Below are positions 1 to 6,147 of a stretch of DNA of 13,983 nt, in pieces. Positions within the stretch are counted from its first letter, which is position 1. Each line of letters begins with the position of its first letter. A program made the position numbers and the translations under genes. This DNA comes from Pseudomonadota bacterium (GTDB lineage Bacteria; Pseudomonadota; Alphaproteobacteria; Rhizobiales; Xanthobacteraceae), in assembly GCA_023387555.1 (NCBI GenBank), contig JAEWHY010000343.1, positions 1 to 13,983 of the forward strand, given 5' to 3'. Under the pieces are notes generated by a model that searched no databases, was not told the origin of the DNA, and saw nothing but the letters and a program-made list of their open reading frames with translations.

Positions 1-107
1 CTCGCGGATACCATCAGGGCCAGCGGTCAACATGAACGACTGCATCGACAGGCCGGACACAAGACTGCACCCGACCAACGCGTCAGAAGCTCAATTCGCC
101 ACTTGCA

Positions 108-305
108 ATGCGGGAGCCATCCACACAGGACGGCCGCCGACGCGACGAGTGCCTGAACGCGAACTGCGTCCCTGTCGCTGGCCGACATGAGGAACAAGAT
201 CGAGACGAGGCGGCGGCACTACAACGAGAGCGGTCCTCAGACCGCCCTGGGGTGGCCAACGGCCCAGGAATGGCCCTGGAAACGGCCTTGCAAGCCGCCC
301 AATGA
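108..305 (+). pseudogene. IS3-family transposase (OrfB) C-terminal remnant, frameshifted
   Basis: The third reading frame carries GRRRDECLNAN (about 132-164), which resembles the GRFRDECLN block near the end of IS3-family OrfB integrases. The next family block, LSLADMRNKIE..RRHYNESGPQTALGW, continues from 172 in the first frame, so about one extra base lies near 165-171. Around 268-272 the reading returns to the third frame (ALETALQAAQ, stop at 303-305), which fits a compensating one-base loss. The catalytic DDE core and OrfA are absent and no terminal inverted repeat is visible, so this is a dead fragment. The boundaries are approximate. Nothing else in 1-456 looks like a gene; 306-456 shows no feature I can support. 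The family call rests on recalled motifs. Confidence 0.62.
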
Positions 306-456
306 GACTTGGAAGCTCACCTTCCGGCCGGATCAAGATCTGGGCGACCCTCAGGAACGTCGTCGCCCATGTTAGGCAATTTGTGATGCATCCCGGCCCG
401 ATTGCAAGCGAGATGGTCGACGATCTTTAAGCGTTTGCAGCGCCTTAGCTAATTGG

Positions 457-532
457 TGGTGGGCCCGGCAGGACTCGAACCTGCAACCAGACCGTTATGA
501 GCGGCCGGCTCTAACCATTGAGCTACGGGCCC
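457..532 (-). tRNA. tRNA with anticodon CAU, probably tRNA-Ile2 (lysidine-modified)
   Basis: Read on the minus strand, the 76 bases fold as a full cloverleaf. The acceptor stem GGGCCCG pairs with CGGGCCC, the D-arm is GCTC/GAGC, the anticodon stem is GGCCG/CGGTC with loop CTCATAA (anticodon CAT), the T-arm is GCAGG/CCTGC with loop TTCGAGT, and the CCA end is encoded. It lacks the unpaired first base expected of initiator tRNA. The short D-loop and the CTCATAA plus TGGTT variable region resemble E. coli tRNA-Ile2, whose CAU is changed to lysidine-AU by TilS and then reads AUA. An elongator tRNA-Met remains possible, because anticodon alone cannot separate the two. Confidence 0.93.
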
Positions 533-566
533 GGGCCGGCGGGTGGCGCGGGACCGCAGTCATAGC

Positions 567-601
567 AATGCCGGGCGGCAACGCAAATGCCGCCCGGCAT
601 T
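567..601. repeat. 14-bp perfect inverted repeat (hairpin) between transglycosylase gene and tRNA
   Basis: Positions 567-580 (AATGCCGGGCGGCA) are the exact reverse complement of 588-601, around a 7-base loop. The hairpin lies 3' of the transglycosylase gene and 5' of the tRNA gene, both on the minus strand. It could end or attenuate transcription, or protect an mRNA 3' end. Neither strand has a run of T after the stem, so it is not a standard intrinsic terminator. Confidence 0.6.
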
Positions 602-699
602 TGATCACACGCAAAGACAGGGCCGGGTCCTTGGCGACCTTCCAAGTCGGTGAGGGGTCAAGGCGTCAAGGCCTCGGGTCCTGAAGGCCTCAAAGCCGC

Positions 700-728
700 A
701 AGCCCCAAAGCCTTAAGCCCCAAAGCCT
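700..728. repeat. Tandem 14-bp direct repeat at the 3' end of the transglycosylase gene
   Basis: AAGCCCCAAAGCCT occurs at 700-713 and again at 715-728, separated by one base. Related shorter units (CAAGGC, GAAGGCCTCAAAGCC) fill about 658-700. The second copy touches the stop codon of the transglycosylase gene. This looks like a slippage-prone 3' flank. Confidence 0.6.
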
Positions 729-1303
729 CAGCGGATCTCCTGATCCCGCGAGGTGGTGACAAACGGGGCGCGGCGCGATCCGCCATATTCAGCGCGGGCC
801 CGGCGCACCTGCGGCGAGAACATCAGCATGTCCGCTCCGATGGCCCCGACCGCCGGGGTCATGGCCGGGATCATGGCCATGTCGGCGCGGGCGACACGGG
901 CCGAGCGCCCGCCGCCATAGCCGCTGGCGTAAAGCCGGACCGCACGATCATGATTGCCGCCGGCGGCGCGGTAGGCCCCGGCGAGATACTTCACCGCATA
1001 GGTCATGTTGGTGTTGGCATCGAGCAGGCCGGCGGCAGAGCCGCGATAGCCCATGGCGCGCGCGGTCCCGAGGCGGATCTGCATCATGCCATAATTGCCC
1101 TTCGACACCGCACGGGGATTGTAGCGGCTCTCGCGCATGATGACGCGATGAACCAGCGACGGCGGCAGGCCGTGCGCGGCGGCATGGCGATGGACAAGGG
1201 CGGAATAGGCTTCATTGGCGCTGGCCTCCGGCACCGGAAAGAGGCCCGCGGCAATGACGCCGAGCGAAAACAGGGACGCGTGGATCGTGCTCACACGAGT
1301 CAT
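728..1303 (-). CDS. Secreted lytic transglycosylase (SLT/GH23 fold)
   Basis: This 191-residue protein should cleave the glycan strands of peptidoglycan in the periplasm by the lytic transglycosylase reaction. Residues 1-29 form a signal peptide with a hydrophobic core (LFSLGVIAAGLF) and an ASA-N cleavage site. The SLT-domain blocks follow in order: RESRYNPRAVS with the catalytic glutamate at residue 58, GNYGMMQIRLGTARAMGY at 69-86, NTNMTYAVKYLAGAY at 97-111, and an AVRLYASGYGGG block. The start is chosen at 1303 because it precedes the signal peptide directly and has GGAG five bases upstream; the open frame extends to 1462 but without signal-like sequence. The tail after residue 135 (a methionine- and alanine-rich stretch) is not recognised. 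It is a small single-domain member, so the exact cell-wall role (remodelling or assembly of an envelope complex) is open. Confidence 0.88.
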   Translation of the reverse strand: MTRVSTIHASLFSLGVIAAGLFPVPEASANEAYSALVHRHAAAHGLPPSLVHRVIMRESRYNPRAVSKGNYGMMQIRLGTARAMGYRGSAAGLLDANTNMTYAVKYLAGAYRAAGGNHDRAVRLYASGYGGGRSARVARADMAMIPAMTPAVGAIGADMLMFSPQVRRARAEYGGSRRAPFVTTSRDQEIR

Positions 1304-1505
1304 GTCAGCTCCGTTCGTTGTTGGGGATGCTGCCATTGTCGCGGAAAAAGAGGCCGCGATGCGGCACGTTGCGCGCGAACAGTCACGCTTTGTGACCTGG
1401 TGTTGCAGCGAAGCGCTGCCGGACCTTAAGTCACCACAAGCCATGCGCCGGGCGGCGGCCACACAGCGGTATTTCGGGATGCTGGGGCTCTGAAAAGGGA
1501 AGCGC

Positions 1506-1967
1506 TTACGCGGTCAGGCGCCGTGGCGCGCGCGAGGCATCGTTATTGAGTTCGACCAGTTGCGCGAGCAGGTCGAGGAGCCGCCGGCGATCGTCGGGCC
1601 CGAGCGGCGCCAGGATGCGCTCCTGGGTGCGGCAGACGGATGCCTCAGCCTGGCGCACGGTGTCGCGGCCCTGCTGCGTCAGCTTTAGCAGCTTGATCCG
1701 CTTGTCGTCGGGCGACGCGTAGCGCTCGACGAAACCGCGCGTCTCGAGCCGCTCCAGCACATTGCCAAGGGTGGAGCGGTCGAACGCGATCTGCGCCGAC
1801 AGCCGCGTGGCATCGATCCCTTCGTTCTCGTCGATGGCCACCAGCGCCGCATATTGCACCGGTGTCAGGTCGAACGCCGCGCATTCCTCGATGAAGATCG
1901 CCACCGCGATCTGCTGGGCCCGACGGATGAGGTGGCCGGGCTGACGGTGCAAATCCTCAAGCAGCAT
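1506..1967 (-). CDS. MarR-family transcriptional regulator
   Basis: A 153-residue protein with the MarR winged-helix layout: an N-terminal dimerisation helix (1-30), DLTPVQYAALVAI at 33-45, the recognition region IDATRLSAQIAFDRSTLGNVLERLETRGFV at about 51-80, a wing with the DDKR signature at 87-90, and a C-terminal dimerisation helix to about 143. It starts 17 bases after the stop codon of the flavin hydroxylase on the same strand, with a purine-rich GGGGGCGGGG leader, so the two are probably cotranscribed. Dimeric MarR proteins usually bind palindromes and release DNA when a phenolic or aromatic ligand binds. The palindromic pair in the hydroxylase promoter (3255-3281) is the natural target, giving substrate-induced autoregulation. 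The ligand is inferred, not seen. A longer open frame upstream overlaps the hydroxylase gene and is rejected as its start. Confidence 0.9.
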   Translation of the reverse strand: MLLEDLHRQPGHLIRRAQQIAVAIFIEECAAFDLTPVQYAALVAIDENEGIDATRLSAQIAFDRSTLGNVLERLETRGFVERYASPDDKRIKLLKLTQQGRDTVRQAEASVCRTQERILAPLGPDDRRRLLDLLAQLVELNNDASRAPRRLTA

Positions 1968-1984
1968 CGCCCCGCCCCCTGCAC

Positions 1985-3208
1985 TCAGGCCGCCTGCCCG
2001 GTTTCGTTCGAGTTCGACTTGACGCCGGTCAGACCGTTGCCGCCATAGATCCAGCGGACGGAATGATTGAACTCCTCCGGAGTCTTGGTCTTCATCCACT
2101 CGTTGCGCACCAGCCGCTCCACGCCGTCGACGTGGAAAATGCGGCCAAGCTCGCGGGACGACAGAACCACGCGATAGGCACGCGGGATGCGGATCGTCTC
2201 GTAAGACTTGAACGCCGCCTTGAGATCGCCGCCCGCCTTCTCGAAAGCATCGGACAGGCACACCGAGTCTTCCATTGCCATGCAGGCGCCCTGGGCGAAA
2301 TACTGATAGGTCGGATGCGCGGCATCGCCCAGCAGCGCGACATTGCCATCGACCCAACTGGCGATCGGATCGCGATCGCCCAGCACCCAGCGCCGCCAGT
2401 CTTTCGGAATTTCAAGGACCTTGCGAATACGCGGCACGAGATGGCCGAACTTTTCGATCACTTCTTCCCGCTTGCCCGGCTCGTTGCTGCCGACATTCTC
2501 GAGGTCCGTCACGAAGGTCGCGACCAGGTTGAAGGTCTTCCAGCCCTGCAGCGGATAATGCACGAAATGGGTCTTCGGCCCGACCCAGATGGTCGCCGCG
2601 TTCCAGCGCAGGTCTTCCGGCATCTGCTCGAGCGGCAGCACCGCGCGATAGGCGACGTGTCCGGACAAGCGCAGCGGATCGCCGCCGGTCATCTGCTTGC
2701 GGATTGCCGAGTTGATGCCATCGGCGCCGATCAGGGCATCGGCCTCATACACCGTTCCGGCGGCGGTCGTGACCTTCACGCCGTTCGGCGTGTTCTCGTA
2801 GGAGACCACGCGCTCCTTGTTGATCAGCGTGACATTCGGATCGTCACGGCACGCATCGAGAAACGCGCTGTGCAGATCGGCTCTGTGGATCACCGCGTAG
2901 GGATTGCCCATGAATTTGCGAAACGGCTCATCGACCGGAGCGCGCAAAAGCTGCTCCCCGGAGAGCGCATCCATCATGATCAGCGCATCGATATAGACCG
3001 CGCGCTCGCGGCAGGCTTTGCCGACGCCGAGATAGTCCATGGCGTGGAAGCCGTTCGGACCGATCTGGATACCGGCGCCGATTTCGCCGAACACGTCGGC
3101 CTGTTCGAGCACGGTGACTCTCGCGCCCGCGCGCGCCAGCCCCATCGCCGCCGAGAGACCGCCGATGCCGCCGCCGGCGACAATGATTGATGGTTTGGAT
3201 GTTGCCAT
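1985..3208 (-). CDS. FAD-dependent aromatic hydroxylase, 3-hydroxybenzoate 6-hydroxylase-like
   Basis: A 407-residue single-component flavoprotein monooxygenase, the usual length for the group. It has an N-terminal Rossmann motif (AGGGIGG, 11-17), the acidic residue after the second strand (VTVLEQ, 32-36), the DG motif (GADG, 161-164) and the GD motif (GDAAHP, 294-299). D74, Y104, H214, Y218 and Q302 sit about one residue from active-site residues I recall for Rhodococcus 3-hydroxybenzoate 6-hydroxylase (D75, Y105, H213, Y217, Q301). The likely reaction is NAD(P)H- and O2-dependent para-hydroxylation of 3-hydroxybenzoate to gentisate; a related substrate such as salicylate or 6-hydroxynicotinate cannot be excluded. 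The start at 3208 has GGGAGGAG five bases upstream. It leads an operon with marR. No ring-cleavage dioxygenase is in the window, so the rest of the pathway must lie elsewhere. Confidence 0.88.
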   Translation of the reverse strand: MATSKPSIIVAGGGIGGLSAAMGLARAGARVTVLEQADVFGEIGAGIQIGPNGFHAMDYLGVGKACRERAVYIDALIMMDALSGEQLLRAPVDEPFRKFMGNPYAVIHRADLHSAFLDACRDDPNVTLINKERVVSYENTPNGVKVTTAAGTVYEADALIGADGINSAIRKQMTGGDPLRLSGHVAYRAVLPLEQMPEDLRWNAATIWVGPKTHFVHYPLQGWKTFNLVATFVTDLENVGSNEPGKREEVIEKFGHLVPRIRKVLEIPKDWRRWVLGDRDPIASWVDGNVALLGDAAHPTYQYFAQGACMAMEDSVCLSDAFEKAGGDLKAAFKSYETIRIPRAYRVVLSSRELGRIFHVDGVERLVRNEWMKTKTPEEFNHSVRWIYGGNGLTGVKSNSNETGQAA

Positions 3209-3254
3209 GTCTCTCCTCCCGATCGCGCCCGGCGTCGCCAGGACCATTTTTTAA

Positions 3255-3281
3255 CAGCATACTGTTTTTCAGTATACTGTC
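3255..3281 (-). promoter_or_regulatory. Twin palindromic operator, probable MarR binding site
   Basis: Two related 12-base sites, ACAGCATACTGT (3255-3266) and TCAGTATACTGT (3270-3281), lie 15 bases apart. CAGTATACTG in the right copy is a perfect palindrome and the left copy is one with a single mismatched pair. Together they also form a larger inverted repeat around TTTTT. They overlap both promoter hexamers, as expected for a repressor site. Assigning the cotranscribed MarR as the ligand is inference. Confidence 0.72.
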
Positions 3282-3284
3282 AAT
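3257..3284 (-). promoter_or_regulatory. Promoter of the hydroxylase-marR operon
   Basis: On the minus strand a perfect TTGACA -35 (3279-3284) is followed after 16 bases by TATGCT (3257-3262) as -10. The expected RNA start is near 3250, about 40 bases before the hydroxylase start codon. Both hexamers fall inside the operator palindromes. Confidence 0.7.
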
Positions 3285-3388
3285 TGAGAGCCAAAGCCCT
3301 GCTCTCGCTTCCGGCGGCCCTACCACCCGCGCCGTTTCACGAGGGCCGGCACCGGGCTGCGGGGGCAGGAATGGTTTAGAAGACCCAT

Positions 3389-3498
3389 CAGCCCCTCCCC
3401 GCCATCGGCCACTCGAAGAGCTTGGCACGGGGTGCCAACCTCGAAGCGACAGCCCTCAGGTAGCCGTACCGGGGGTACGTGCCACGTCGCTGAGGCTG
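3389..3498 (-). ncRNA. Candidate structured small RNA of unknown family
   Basis: This approximately 110-base minus-strand RNA would start about 7 bases after a strong promoter. The ends pair (CAGCC with GGCUG). Inside, AGCGAC pairs with GUCGCU (3486-3491 with 3445-3450), closing an arm that contains GUGGC..GUACC-CCC-GGUAC..GCUAC. A second hairpin has a 7-bp stem UUGGCAC/GUGCCAA with loop CCC (3422-3438). The GUGGC/GCUAC helix holds a G-U pair on the minus strand that would be A-C on the plus strand, which supports the minus-strand reading. No coding frame looks real here. I could not match it to SRP RNA, 6S RNA, tmRNA or a riboswitch. No T-rich terminator follows, so the 3' end is uncertain. 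Confidence 0.45.
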
Positions 3499-3503
3499 AA
3501 AGG

Positions 3504-3532
3504 AATATAATCCCGATCACGCGATTTGTCGA
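3504..3532 (-). promoter_or_regulatory. Sigma70-type promoter for the candidate small RNA
   Basis: On the minus strand TCGACA (3527-3532, one base off TTGACA), a 17-base spacer and TATATT (3504-3509, one base off TATAAT) make a near-consensus promoter in otherwise GC-rich DNA. No protein start lies close downstream. The next gene on this strand (start 3208) has its own promoter. Confidence 0.6.
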
Positions 3533-3684
3533 GCGCTGATGGCTGAGTTCGCACAACGCGATGACGACTCGGCTGCCGCGGGGCGGGTCAGGTCACTCAA
3601 TCGCGGAGCTTATCGGAACTCGGTGATCCGGCCACGGCGCGCGGACCGACCAACGCATATCCGCCGACACCATCCTGATCCGGA

Positions 3685-3987
3685 TCAATCCGGACGGTCC
3701 TCGGAGGGCTTGGTGGCCACGTCCTTCAGCAGCGCCAACCGCAGCGACACCTGCGTCGATGCCATGTCCCCATCGCGAGTCGCGGCTTCGATAATGCGCT
3801 CGGCTGCGACGCGCGAGGACGGCGTCTGCGGCAGTTCAAGGACCTTCTTGGCAGCATCCTTGAGCGTGAACAGCACGGTTCCGTCGCGGAGGCAGATGGG
3901 ACGCACCAGAAGGCGCGACCAGTTCGGAGCAGAATGCCGGCGCTGCTCCTGCAGCGTATCCTTGGCTGACCTGACTCGGTCCGACAT
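3685..3987 (-). CDS. Small hypothetical protein
   Basis: A 100-residue, charged, soluble protein that I do not recognise. The core PNWSRLLVRPICLRDGT is followed by LFTLKDAAKKVLELPQ and a helix-rich segment (SRVAAERIIEAATRDGD, then QVSLRLALLKDVA), ending in an acidic tail. No transmembrane segment or signal peptide is seen. The start at 3987 follows a weak purine leader (CAGGGTTGCGAG); the frame is open to 4248 but its extra residues look like non-coding sequence rich in Arg, Cys and Ala. The start is therefore uncertain. It is transcribed away from the XRE-type regulator at 4251 across a 263-bp gap. Confidence 0.6.
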   Translation of the reverse strand: MSDRVRSAKDTLQEQRRHSAPNWSRLLVRPICLRDGTVLFTLKDAAKKVLELPQTPSSRVAAERIIEAATRDGDMASTQVSLRLALLKDVATKPSEDRPD

Positions 3988-4250
3988 CTCGCAACCCTGA
4001 TCCACACCGGCCAGCGTCTTATTGGTCCACGTTAGCGCTGGCTTAACCATGTTTGTAGCACGGAAGGCGGAGGCCCGCATGTTTCGCAGCGGCCTTTTGC
4101 ACAAGTGGTTGCACGGCAAACGCCTGCCCGACGCCCGATCCGCAGGCGCGTGTCCGGCCGTCCACACTGCTTGTTGACCAGCAAACAACCCGACATCATG
4201 TGCCCGGCATAATGCGACGTTTGCCCCGAACAGCTCGGAAGGAGGCATGA

Positions 4251-4565
4251 ATGCCGAAGATCAGCGGACGTCAGATCGCCGCCGCACGCGCGCTCGCGGA
4301 TATCACGCAGCAGGATCTCGCCGACCGGGCCCGCATCCCGCTCGCAGAGCTTCTGCGCCTTGAAGCCTATGGCGCGGCGCTGCTGCCGGACGATTCGCAG
4401 ACCGAGGCCATCCGCAATGCGCTCGACAGCTTTGGCACAATTTTCGTCCCCGAAGGCCACGGCCTCGGCGCCGGCGTGCGGCTCAAGTTTTCCCGGCAGG
4501 ATGTGAAGGAGATCAGCCAACTCGAAGCGGAAGGCGGTCCGGCGCGGGACGACGACGAGCCGTAG
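4251..4565 (+). CDS. Small XRE-type helix-turn-helix regulator
   Basis: A 104-residue protein whose residues 5-45 (ISGRQIAAARALADITQQDLADRARIP followed by a helix) form an XRE/Cro-like helix-turn-helix. It has the downstream signature F-x-x-E-x-G-x-G-x-GVRL at about 64-78, common in a family of small rhizobial DNA-binding proteins. The C-terminus is acidic (PARDDDEP). A strong ribosome site AAGGAGG (4239-4245) sits five bases before the ATG and fixes the start. It is alone on its strand: the upstream neighbour is divergent and dctA starts 213 bp further on. The target is unknown. No phage or toxin partner is next to it, so a plain metabolic or stress regulator is as likely as an antitoxin. 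Confidence 0.82.
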   Translation: MPKISGRQIAAARALADITQQDLADRARIPLAELLRLEAYGAALLPDDSQTEAIRNALDSFGTIFVPEGHGLGAGVRLKFSRQDVKEISQLEAEGGPARDDDEP

Positions 4566-4778
4566 AGGCAAGCCGCCCCAGCGCGACCGTCGGCGGATCG
4601 TCTCCGCGCAACAGCGGGCCGCACCCAACGCGGCCCCGGTCAGAAAGCTCCCCTCGGCCCGCATGGCCGTTATGGCAAAACAGCACGGGTCCGGAGCAAA
4701 ATCCGTCAAGCGACCACCGCTGTCCGTCCCCATGTCTTGCGCTGACGCCTTTCCGCGTGGCCGATCTACAGGTGCCGC

Positions 4779-6119
4779 ATGGCGCAGCACACCATCATCG
4801 CCGGTCAACCGGTTCCCGTGGCCGAACACGCCCGCCAACGCTGGTATGGCGTTCTTTATATCCAGGTTCTGATCGCCATCGCACTCGGTATCGCCGTCGG
4901 CTACCTCTTTCCTGACCTCGGAAAGGAACTCAAACCGCCCGGCGACGGCTTCATCGCGCTGATCAAGATGATGATCGCGCCGGTGATCTTTTGCACCGTG
5001 GTGCACGGCATCGCTTCGATGAGCGACCTGAAGCGCGTCGGCCGCGTCGGAGTGAAGGCCCTGGTCTACTTCGAGGCGATCTCGACGCTGGCCCTCGCGA
5101 TCGGCCTGATCGTCGGACGCACGGTTCAGCCGGGGGCCAGTTTCAATATTGACCCGAGCACGATCGATACGAAATCGGTCGCTGCCTATGTCAGCAAGGC
5201 GCACGAGGAAGGCATCGTTGCGCATCTGATGGCCATCATTCCCGACAGCTTCTTCGGCGCACTCGCCCGCGGCGACATTCTGCAGGTTCTGCTGGTGTCG
5301 ATCCTGGCAGGCTTTGCCATCGCCTTCATGGGCCGCCCCGGCGAACCCATTACACGGGCGATCAACACGGCGGCTCAGATGTTTTTCGGCATGATCCGCA
5401 TCATCGTGCGCGCGGCGCCGATCGGCGCTTTCGGCGCCATGGCCTTCACGATCGGAGCCTACGGTCTCGGAGCGCTGTGGAATCTGTTCGCGCTGATCGC
5501 GACCTTCTACGCCGCCAGCATCCTGTTCGTGGTCGTCGTGCTGGGCAGCATCGCCTGGCTCGCTGGCTTTTCGATCTTCCGGTTCATCGCTTACATCAAG
5601 GACGAATTGCTGATCGTGCTCGGAACCTCATCGTCCGAGACGGTGCTGCCGCAAATGATCGAGAAGATGGAGCGGCTGGGCGCCTCGGGCTCGGTGGTCG
5701 GCCTCGTGATTCCCACCGGCTACAGCTTCAATCTCGACGGCACCAATATCTACATGACACTGTCCATCCTGTTCCTGGCGCAGGCGACCAACACACCGCT
5801 GACGCTCGGACAGGAACTCGGCATCCTCGGGATCGCCATGATCACCTCGAAAGGCGCCTCGGGCGTTACCGGCGCCGGCTTCATCACCCTCGCCGCAACG
5901 CTCGCAATCGTGCCGGACATCCCGATCCAGTCGCTCGCAATCCTGGTCGGCATCGACAAGTTCATGAGCGAGTGCCGCGCATTGACGAACCTCATCGGCA
6001 ACGGCGTCGCCACCGTGGTCATCAGCATCTCGGAAGGCGAACTCGACCGCGCGAAGCTGCACGAAGCGATGGCGCATCCGGTTCGCCTCGGCGAGGAGAT
6101 GGAGCAGCTGCGCACGTAA
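4779..6119 (+). CDS. dctA: C4-dicarboxylate/proton symporter DctA
   Basis: A 446-residue inner-membrane carrier of the dicarboxylate/amino acid:cation symporter (DAACS, GltPh-like) family, full length for DctA. It imports succinate, malate and fumarate. Eight transmembrane helices are implied by hydrophobic blocks starting near residue 24. The signature regions are intact: the serine-rich HP1 tip GTSSSET (282-288), NLDGT in helix 7 (318-322), HP2 SKGASGVTGAGF (358-369) and helix 8 DKFMSECRALTNLIGN (393-408). The start is at an ATG with only a weak AGG upstream. No sigma54 site of the TGGCAC-N5-TTGC type, expected if DctB/DctD controlled it, was found in 4566-4778, and no dctBD lies nearby. 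The gene converges on the amidohydrolase with a 28-bp gap. Confidence 0.96.
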   Translation: MAQHTIIAGQPVPVAEHARQRWYGVLYIQVLIAIALGIAVGYLFPDLGKELKPPGDGFIALIKMMIAPVIFCTVVHGIASMSDLKRVGRVGVKALVYFEAISTLALAIGLIVGRTVQPGASFNIDPSTIDTKSVAAYVSKAHEEGIVAHLMAIIPDSFFGALARGDILQVLLVSILAGFAIAFMGRPGEPITRAINTAAQMFFGMIRIIVRAAPIGAFGAMAFTIGAYGLGALWNLFALIATFYAASILFVVVVLGSIAWLAGFSIFRFIAYIKDELLIVLGTSSSETVLPQMIEKMERLGASGSVVGLVIPTGYSFNLDGTNIYMTLSILFLAQATNTPLTLGQELGILGIAMITSKGASGVTGAGFITLAATLAIVPDIPIQSLAILVGIDKFMSECRALTNLIGNGVATVVISISEGELDRAKLHEAMAHPVRLGEEMEQLRT

Positions 6120-6147
6120 AGGGCCTCCCGACGCAGGGCCGATGTAG

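Noticed and set aside
1..90. Possible gene fragment at the left edge (minus frame containing MQSFMLTAGPDGIRE)
   Set aside because: It is only about 15-20 residues, has no ribosome site and no recognisable family; it may be a real start running off the window but cannot be supported.
650..1429. Long plus-strand open frame of about 259 codons
   Set aside because: It is antisense to the transglycosylase, which has clear SLT motifs and a signal peptide; its His/Arg/Gly-rich product is typical of a GC-rich shadow frame.
2063..3190. Plus-strand open frame of about 375 codons
   Set aside because: It is antisense to the flavin hydroxylase, whose FAD motifs, ribosome site and promoter are convincing.
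3389..3498. Identity of the small RNA as SRP (4.5S), 6S, tmRNA or a riboswitch
   Set aside because: It has no GGAA-type SRP loop, it is branched rather than the long open-bubble rod of 6S, it has no tag frame or CCA end, and no gene is positioned directly downstream.
4173..4215. TTGACC and CATAAT as a promoter for the XRE-type gene
   Set aside because: The spacing is about 28 bases, too long for a sigma70 promoter, and the 17-base alternative (CATGTG) is poor.
4032..5225. Minus-strand open frame of about 397 codons
   Set aside because: It crosses the XRE gene and the start of dctA in antisense, with no family-like sequence.
6120..6147. Terminator between dctA and the amidohydrolase gene
   Set aside because: The GGGCC elements are direct, not inverted, repeats and there is no T run.
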